A stretch of DNA of 64,000 nt, from positions 5,694,329 to 5,758,328 of the forward strand of contig NZ_CP077077.1 of the NCBI RefSeq assembly GCF_019139675.1, read 5' to 3'. Shown piece by piece: positions 59,466-64,000 of this stretch. The notes below the pieces were generated by a model. The model did no database searches, had not been told where the DNA came from, and saw only the letters and a program-made list of their open reading frames with translations. Position numbers and translations under genes: made by a program. How positions within the stretch are numbered: the stretch's first letter is position 1; the number at the start of each line of letters is the position of its first letter. This DNA comes from Pseudomonas maumuensis (GTDB lineage Bacteria; Pseudomonadota; Gammaproteobacteria; Pseudomonadales; Pseudomonadaceae).

Positions 59466-60839
59466 TCACTTGCCAATGCAGAAGCTGGAGAAGATCCGCC
59501 CCAGCAGGTCATCCGAGCTGAATGCTCCGGTAATTTCACCCAGCACTTGCTGTGCCTGGCGCAGATCCTCTGCCAGCAACTCACCGGCACCGGCGAGGGT
59601 CAGCTGCGCACGGCCATGCTCGAGGTGTGTACTGGCCTGGCGTAGCGCCTCCAGGTGCCGGCGACGAGCGCTGAAGCTGCTTTCGGCGGTTTGTTCATAG
59701 CCCATGCAAGCCTTGAGATGCTCACGCAGCAGATCCAGGCCCATGTCGTTGTCCCGGGCGCTGAGGGTGATGGTGACGTGCCCATCGTCGCTCTGCTCCA
59801 GGCCCACGATCTCACCACTGAGATCCGCCTTGTTGCGAATGAGGGTGACCTTGGCTACGTCGGGGCGCTGATCGAGAAACTCTGGCCACAAGGCAAACGG
59901 ATCACTGGCTTCCGGTGCCGTCGAATCGACCACCAGGAGCACACGGTCGGCCTCACCGATGGCCTTGAGCGCCCGTTCCACACCAATCTTTTCCACATGG
60001 TCATCGGTGTCACGCAAGCCTGCGGTGTCGACCACATGCAGCGGCATGCCGTCGATGTGGATATGTTCGCGCAGGATATCCCGGGTGGTGCCGGCGATAT
60101 CGGTGACGATTGCCGCTTCACGCCCGGCCAACTGGTTGAGCAGGCTCGATTTACCGGCATTCGGTCGGCCTGCGATGACCACTGTCATGCCGTCACGAAG
60201 CAATGCGCCTTGCCCTGCTTCGCGCTGAACTGTGGATAACGTGTCACGTACTTCATCGAGCATGCGCAGCACATGGCCATCGGCGAGAAAATCGATCTCT
60301 TCCTCCGGGAAGTCGATGGCGGCTTCGACATAGATACGCAGGGCGATCAGTGCTTCGGTGAGCCCATGCACACGCTTGGAGAAAGCCCCCTGCAGGGAAC
60401 GCAGGGCGTTGCGCGCAGCCTGCGTGGAGCTGGCTTCGATCAGGTCGGCGATTGCCTCGGCTTGGGCCAGGTCGAGCTTGTCGTTGAGGAACGCTCGCTC
60501 GCTGAATTCACCTGGACGTGCCAGCCGGCAACCGAGCTGCAAGCAACGTTGCAGCAGCATGTCCATGACTACCGGACCGCCATGGCCCTGCAGCTCCAGC
60601 ACATCTTCGCCTGTGAACGAGTTCGGCCCGGGGAAGAACAGCGCGATCCCTTCATCCAGCACCAGGCCATCGTCATCGCGGAACGGGCCGTAATGGGCAT
60701 GCCGCGGGGTCAGCGTATTGCGCCCGGTGATGACTTGCCCGGCCTGGCGGGCCAGCGGGCCGGACAATCTGACGATGCCTACCCCGCCACGGCCCTGGGC
60801 GGTGGCGATGGCGGCAATGGTTTCACGCACTGTGTTCAT
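59466..60839 (-). CDS. mnmE: tRNA modification GTPase MnmE
   Basis: A 457-aa GTPase (TrmE/ThdF) acting with MnmG on wobble uridines. It has the N-terminal folate-binding fold ([20 protein letters not shown]), a G domain ([34 protein letters not shown]) and the C-terminal FCIGK motif with the catalytic cysteine. It is bounded by terminators on both sides, so it is a single-gene unit. Confidence 0.97.
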   Translation of the reverse strand: MNTVRETIAAIATAQGRGGVGIVRLSGPLARQAGQVITGRNTLTPRHAHYGPFRDDDGLVLDEGIALFFPGPNSFTGEDVLELQGHGGPVVMDMLLQRCLQLGCRLARPGEFSERAFLNDKLDLAQAEAIADLIEASSTQAARNALRSLQGAFSKRVHGLTEALIALRIYVEAAIDFPEEEIDFLADGHVLRMLDEVRDTLSTVQREAGQGALLRDGMTVVIAGRPNAGKSSLLNQLAGREAAIVTDIAGTTRDILREHIHIDGMPLHVVDTAGLRDTDDHVEKIGVERALKAIGEADRVLLVVDSTAPEASDPFALWPEFLDQRPDVAKVTLIRNKADLSGEIVGLEQSDDGHVTITLSARDNDMGLDLLREHLKACMGYEQTAESSFSARRRHLEALRQASTHLEHGRAQLTLAGAGELLAEDLRQAQQVLGEITGAFSSDDLLGRIFSSFCIGK

Positions 60840-60872
60840 GCTCGAACCTCTACAACGAATACGACAGATAGC

Positions 60873-60897
60873 AAAAACGCCCCAGGGGGGCGTTTTT
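60873..60897. terminator. bidirectional terminator between yidC and mnmE
   Basis: AAAAACGCCCC and GGGGCGTTTTT form a perfect 11-bp stem over AGG, with A-runs and T-runs fitting both strands. It lies 26 bases past the yidC stop. Confidence 0.92.
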
Positions 60898-60922
60898 GTT
60901 CACAGGCTAGCGTAGCAGCCCG

Positions 60923-62605
60923 TCAAGCGGCTGCGTTCTTGGTCGCTGCCTCGATACGACGAGTGATGTACCACTGCTGTCCGATCGACAGGCAGTTGTT
61001 CACAACCCAGTACAGCACCAGACCAGCCGGGAACCACAGGAAGAAGAAGGTGAAGATGATCGGCATCATTTTCATTACCTTCGCCTGCATCGGATCGGGC
61101 GGGGTCGGGTTCAGACGCTGCTGGATGAACATGGTGGCGCCCATGATGATCGGCAGGATGAAGAACGGATCCTTGATCGACAGGTCGGTGATCCACAGCA
61201 TCCACGGGGCCTGGCGCATCTCGACGCTTTCCAGCAGTACCCAGTACAGGGCCAGGAACACCGGCATCTGCACCAGGATCGGCAGGCAGCCGCCCAGCGG
61301 GTTGATCTTCTCTTTCTTGTACAGCTCCATCATCGCCTGGGACATCTTCTGGCGATCGTCACCGAAGCGTTCCTTGAGCTGGGCCAGTTTTGGCGCCACG
61401 GCACGCATGCGCGCCATCGAGCGGTAGCTGGCGGCCGACAGGGGGAAGAACAGGCCCTTGATCAACATGGTCAGGACGATGATCGACCAGCCCCAGTTGC
61501 CCAACAGGCTGTGGATATGTTGCAGCAGCCAGAAGATCGGCTGGGCGATGAACCACAGGAAGCCGTAGTCGACGGTCAGTTCCAGGCCTGGGGACAACTC
61601 CTTGAGCTTGGACTGGATCTTCGGGCCGGCATACAGCATGGCGCTGGTTTCGACCTTGCCGCCGGCAGGGACGTTAAGCGCCGGGCCGGTATAGCCGATG
61701 ATGTAGTTGCCCTGGCTGTCCTTGCGGGTCTGGACGGCGTTGTTGTCCGAGTGGGTCGGAATCCAGGCGGTCACGAAGTAGTGCTGCAGCCAGGCGACCC
61801 AGCCGCCGGTCACATTTTCTTTCAAACTACCTTTGTCGATGTCTTTCATCGACACTTTCTTGTACGGCTCGGAAGCTGTCCACAGGGCCGCGCCCAGGTA
61901 GGTGGCGGTACCGGTGGCGGTGCTCGACGACGGGTCGGAGCTGGCGTCACGCTTGAGCTGGGCAAACATGTTGCCGGTCCAGGCCTGGCTGCTCTGGTTG
62001 TCGATCAGGTAGCTGACGGTCAGGTCATACTCACCGCGCTTGAAGCTGAAGCGCTTGATGTAGTTGACGCCGTTCTCGCTGAACTTCAGGTCGACCGACA
62101 GTTGGTCCTGGCCGTCGGCCAGTTGGAAGCTCTTCTGCTCTGCGGCGTACAGCGGGCGGCCAGTGGAACGGGCGTCCGGACCGTTGGCGCCGGTCAGGCC
62201 ACTCTGCGCCAGGTATACACGTTCGCCACCGTTATCGAACAGCTGGAACGGAATATCCGGATGGTCCTGGCGACGAGGGTACTTCGGCAGGGTCAGTTGG
62301 ACGATGTCACCACCGACCGGGTCGATAGCCAGGTCCAGGACGTCGGTCTTGATCCGGATCAAGTCCTTGCTGAGCGCCACCGGCGCCAGTTCGGCTGGGC
62401 TGGATTCAGCATTGGCGCTTGGCACATCGGCGCTTGCACCGGCGTTGCCGGCCGGCACGGTGTCCGGCAAGGCCGGGGCAGCATTGCTGGCAGCAGCATG
62501 CTGAGTCGGCAGGGCAGCCTGGCCGTAGTCCTGGTTCCACTTGAGGACCATGACATAGGACACGATTGCCAGGGCGACGATCAGGATCGTGCGTTTAATA
62601 TCCAT
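60923..62605 (-). CDS. yidC: membrane protein insertase YidC
   Basis: A 560-aa insertase that places membrane proteins with or without SecYEG. It has an N-terminal anchor (KRTILIVALAIVSYVMVLKW), a large periplasmic domain, and five C-terminal membrane segments (WGWSIIVLTMLIKGLFFPLS; GCLPILVQMPVFLALYWVL). I start at ATG 62605, which gives the usual length; the longer frame runs over yidD. The gap to yidD is 2 bases. Confidence 0.97.
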   Translation of the reverse strand: MDIKRTILIVALAIVSYVMVLKWNQDYGQAALPTQHAAASNAAPALPDTVPAGNAGASADVPSANAESSPAELAPVALSKDLIRIKTDVLDLAIDPVGGDIVQLTLPKYPRRQDHPDIPFQLFDNGGERVYLAQSGLTGANGPDARSTGRPLYAAEQKSFQLADGQDQLSVDLKFSENGVNYIKRFSFKRGEYDLTVSYLIDNQSSQAWTGNMFAQLKRDASSDPSSSTATGTATYLGAALWTASEPYKKVSMKDIDKGSLKENVTGGWVAWLQHYFVTAWIPTHSDNNAVQTRKDSQGNYIIGYTGPALNVPAGGKVETSAMLYAGPKIQSKLKELSPGLELTVDYGFLWFIAQPIFWLLQHIHSLLGNWGWSIIVLTMLIKGLFFPLSAASYRSMARMRAVAPKLAQLKERFGDDRQKMSQAMMELYKKEKINPLGGCLPILVQMPVFLALYWVLLESVEMRQAPWMLWITDLSIKDPFFILPIIMGATMFIQQRLNPTPPDPMQAKVMKMMPIIFTFFFLWFPAGLVLYWVVNNCLSIGQQWYITRRIEAATKNAAA

Positions 62606-62607
62606 GA

Positions 62608-62853
62608 TTACTCGGCTATCGAAGAAGTTCGGGAGGAAGGAGCAGGTGGAACGGGATCGAAACCGCCGTCGTTCCACGGATGACAACGCCCCAGGCGACG
62701 AACGGCCAGCCATCCACCACGCAAGAGGCCATGGTTTTCAATGGCTTCATAGGCGTAGCAGGAGCAGCTGGGATAGAAACGACAGTGGCTGGCCATCAGT
62801 GGACTGATGGCGTAACGGTAAAACTGGATCGGGACGAGGGCCAGTTTACGCAT
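62608..62853 (-). CDS. yidD: membrane protein insertion efficiency factor YidD
   Basis: An 81-aa protein with the YidD signature [20 protein letters not shown] and the downstream [17 protein letters not shown]. It is a peripheral membrane helper of insertion. It overlaps the rnpA end by 8 bases and precedes yidC by 2, the standard order. Confidence 0.95.
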   Translation of the reverse strand: MRKLALVPIQFYRYAISPLMASHCRFYPSCSCYAYEAIENHGLLRGGWLAVRRLGRCHPWNDGGFDPVPPAPSSRTSSIAE

Positions 62854-63247
62854 CGTGACTGTCTACCCCTGCGGAGTTGGCGACCGCTGGAGAGGGCCGA
62901 CTGCGGACCAGTCGCTTCCAGAGCTTGCCAAAGTGTTGGTGCAATTCTGGGTTTTCCACTTCGCCCAACCCCTTGCGCGCGACGATCACGATGTCCAGGC
63001 CAGCCAACAGCTGCTGGTTCAGGCGAAACGAATCGCGCATCAGGCGTTTCAGGCGATTGCGTTGAACGGCGAGCTTGACGCTCTTCTTGCCGATCACCAG
63101 GCCTAGGCGCGGATGATCGAGGCCGTTCTCGCGGGCAAGGATAAGCAGGTTTTTCCCTGGAACCTTGCCGGTTGGGGAGTCGAAGACCGCTTTGAAATGC
63201 CGGGGTGTAAGCAGTCGCTTTTCCCGACTGAAGTCCTGACTCACCAC
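62846..63247 (-). CDS. rnpA: ribonuclease P protein component
   Basis: The 133-aa protein subunit of RNase P, which matures tRNA 5' ends. It begins [20 protein letters not shown] and has the RNR motif in [17 protein letters not shown] choose a GTG start at 63247, as in P. putida; the longer frame runs antisense-like over rpmH. A second GTG lies one codon on. It is coupled to rpmH with a 13-base gap. Confidence 0.93.
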   Translation of the reverse strand: MVSQDFSREKRLLTPRHFKAVFDSPTGKVPGKNLLILARENGLDHPRLGLVIGKKSVKLAVQRNRLKRLMRDSFRLNQQLLAGLDIVIVARKGLGEVENPELHQHFGKLWKRLVRSRPSPAVANSAGVDSHDA

Positions 63248-63260
63248 CTGTGCCGAAAAA

Positions 63261-63395
63261 TCAAATGGCCAGACGCTTACGGCCTTTGGCGCGGCGACGC
63301 GACAGAACGGCACGGCCGTTCTTGGTAGCCATACGGGCACGGAAACCGTGGGTGCGGGCGCGCTTGATGGTGCTTGGTTGGAAAGTACGTTTCAT
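63261..63395 (-). CDS. rpmH: 50S ribosomal protein L34
   Basis: The 44-aa ribosomal protein reads [20 protein letters not shown], then [20 protein letters not shown] and RLAI. It is the first gene of the leftward rpmH-rnpA-yidD-yidC unit. Its promoter lies in the origin region on the right. Confidence 0.98.
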   Translation of the reverse strand: MKRTFQPSTIKRARTHGFRARMATKNGRAVLSRRRAKGRKRLAI

Positions 63396-63479
63396 GGCGT
63401 GTTACCTGGGTTGGTCGACAACGGGCCGGAAGGGCCCCCTTTCTAAGAGATCGGCGATTCTAGAGAAAGCAAGGCAATA

Positions 63480-64000
63480 GGTCAATTTCCAACCAGTCAT
63501 TCCTTATGGAAGGTCGAATCATGGAAGGTCGGATCCGATTGCCCGGTGGTCGACATCCAGCAGACTGCCTGTATGGACAGAGCGCTGATAAACGAAAAAA
63601 ACAAAGAGGCATATAAAAAGCTTTTTTGAAGAACTTATAGATCTTAAGTGGACAACCATCTGTTGATAAGTCACTCAAGGCCTTTATTTACAAGCTGTAC
63701 AGAGATTCACAACCTTGTCCGTAAGGGGTGTTCTCTCTGTGCGACCCATGAGGAAAACCTGTGTGCGAAAGGGGTGTTTATCCACAGATGATTTATCCAC
63801 AGAGCTGAACCCAGGGTTGTGCATAGCCCACAAGTGGCGTTATCCACAGGGCTTATCAGCATCGTCAGAATGATAAAAAGGTCAGTTTTTGGCGGCTTTA
63901 CCTTGGTCGCGATCACCGTCACGTGTGGATAACTGACCGCCTGCCCGGTACAATGGCGGTTTGTTTTTGCCTCATCCGGCTTTCAACTCAGGGGATATCC
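63480..64000. other. oriC: chromosomal replication origin oriC (rpmH-dnaA gap)
   Basis: The gap right of rpmH holds four exact DnaA boxes: 63778-63786, 63793-63801, 63840-63848 (all TTATCCACA) and 63924-63932 (reverse). An AT-rich stretch lies at 63590-63700 (GAACTTATAGATCTTAAG, TATTTACAAGCTG). A TACAAT -10-like hexamer at 63949-63954 may belong to dnaA and is close to the last box, fitting DnaA autorepression. The final bases GGGGATATCC look like the stretch before the dnaA start codon, so dnaA should begin at the next base (inference). Confidence 0.9.

Overview
The window comes from a Pseudomonas chromosome, most likely the P. putida group. It ends directly upstream of dnaA. The right part has the Pseudomonas origin order read leftward from oriC: rpmH, rnpA, yidD, yidC, mnmE, mnmG, rsmG, parA, parB, the atpIBEFHAGDC operon, glmU, a DeoR-type regulator (glmR) and glmS. 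The left part has housekeeping genes usual for this end of the chromosome (cfaB, an lpd gene, a cardiolipin synthase) and an hcnABC-like hydrogen cyanide cluster. HCN genes near the origin end recall the P. entomophila branch, but that species hint is inference.

Layout. 1-3.2 kb: a zinc-responsive pair of divergent units around a perfect Zur-type palindrome (DUF1826 and zigA leftward; a secreted protein and folE2 rightward). 3.2-8.2 kb: DUF3617 protein, cls, cfaB, lpd. 8.2-11.2 kb: hcnABC with an ANR-like half-conserved box. 11.4-17.5 kb: two tandem S8 (subtilisin-like) autotransporters. About 17.9-43.16 kb: a Tn7-like transposon at the attTn7 site just behind glmS. 43.2-64 kb: glmS to oriC.

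The Tn7-like element is the accessory core. Its transposition genes lie at the glmS end: a TniQ protein, a lone Xre/MbcA-ParS-type antitoxin-like regulator, a divergent TnsD-like TniQ protein, and the overlapping tnsA-tnsB-tnsC operon. The cargo looks like an antiphage island: Gabija (gajAB), IetAS (AAA ATPase plus subtilase), an Abi_C-domain abortive-infection protein, and a Septu-like ATPase/HNH pair. There are also unrecognised genes: a 323-aa protein behind a strongly structured terminator-ended leader, a winged-helix protein with a tiny membrane protein in front, and several small proteins. Between the systems lie fragments of other genes (MCP, TetR, exonuclease III, a second tniQ start, a duplicated Abi_C 3' end), which point to repeated cargo turnover.

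In the core region translation, tRNA modification, membrane-protein insertion, chromosome segregation, ATP synthesis and cell-wall precursor synthesis are packed into leftward operons with clear intrinsic terminators. Exact DnaA boxes (TTATCCACA) cluster in the last 250 bases (oriC) and are also spread unusually often through the chromosomal genes. The mnmG-mnmE gap holds an AT-rich, DnaA-box-like cluster resembling a second origin region.
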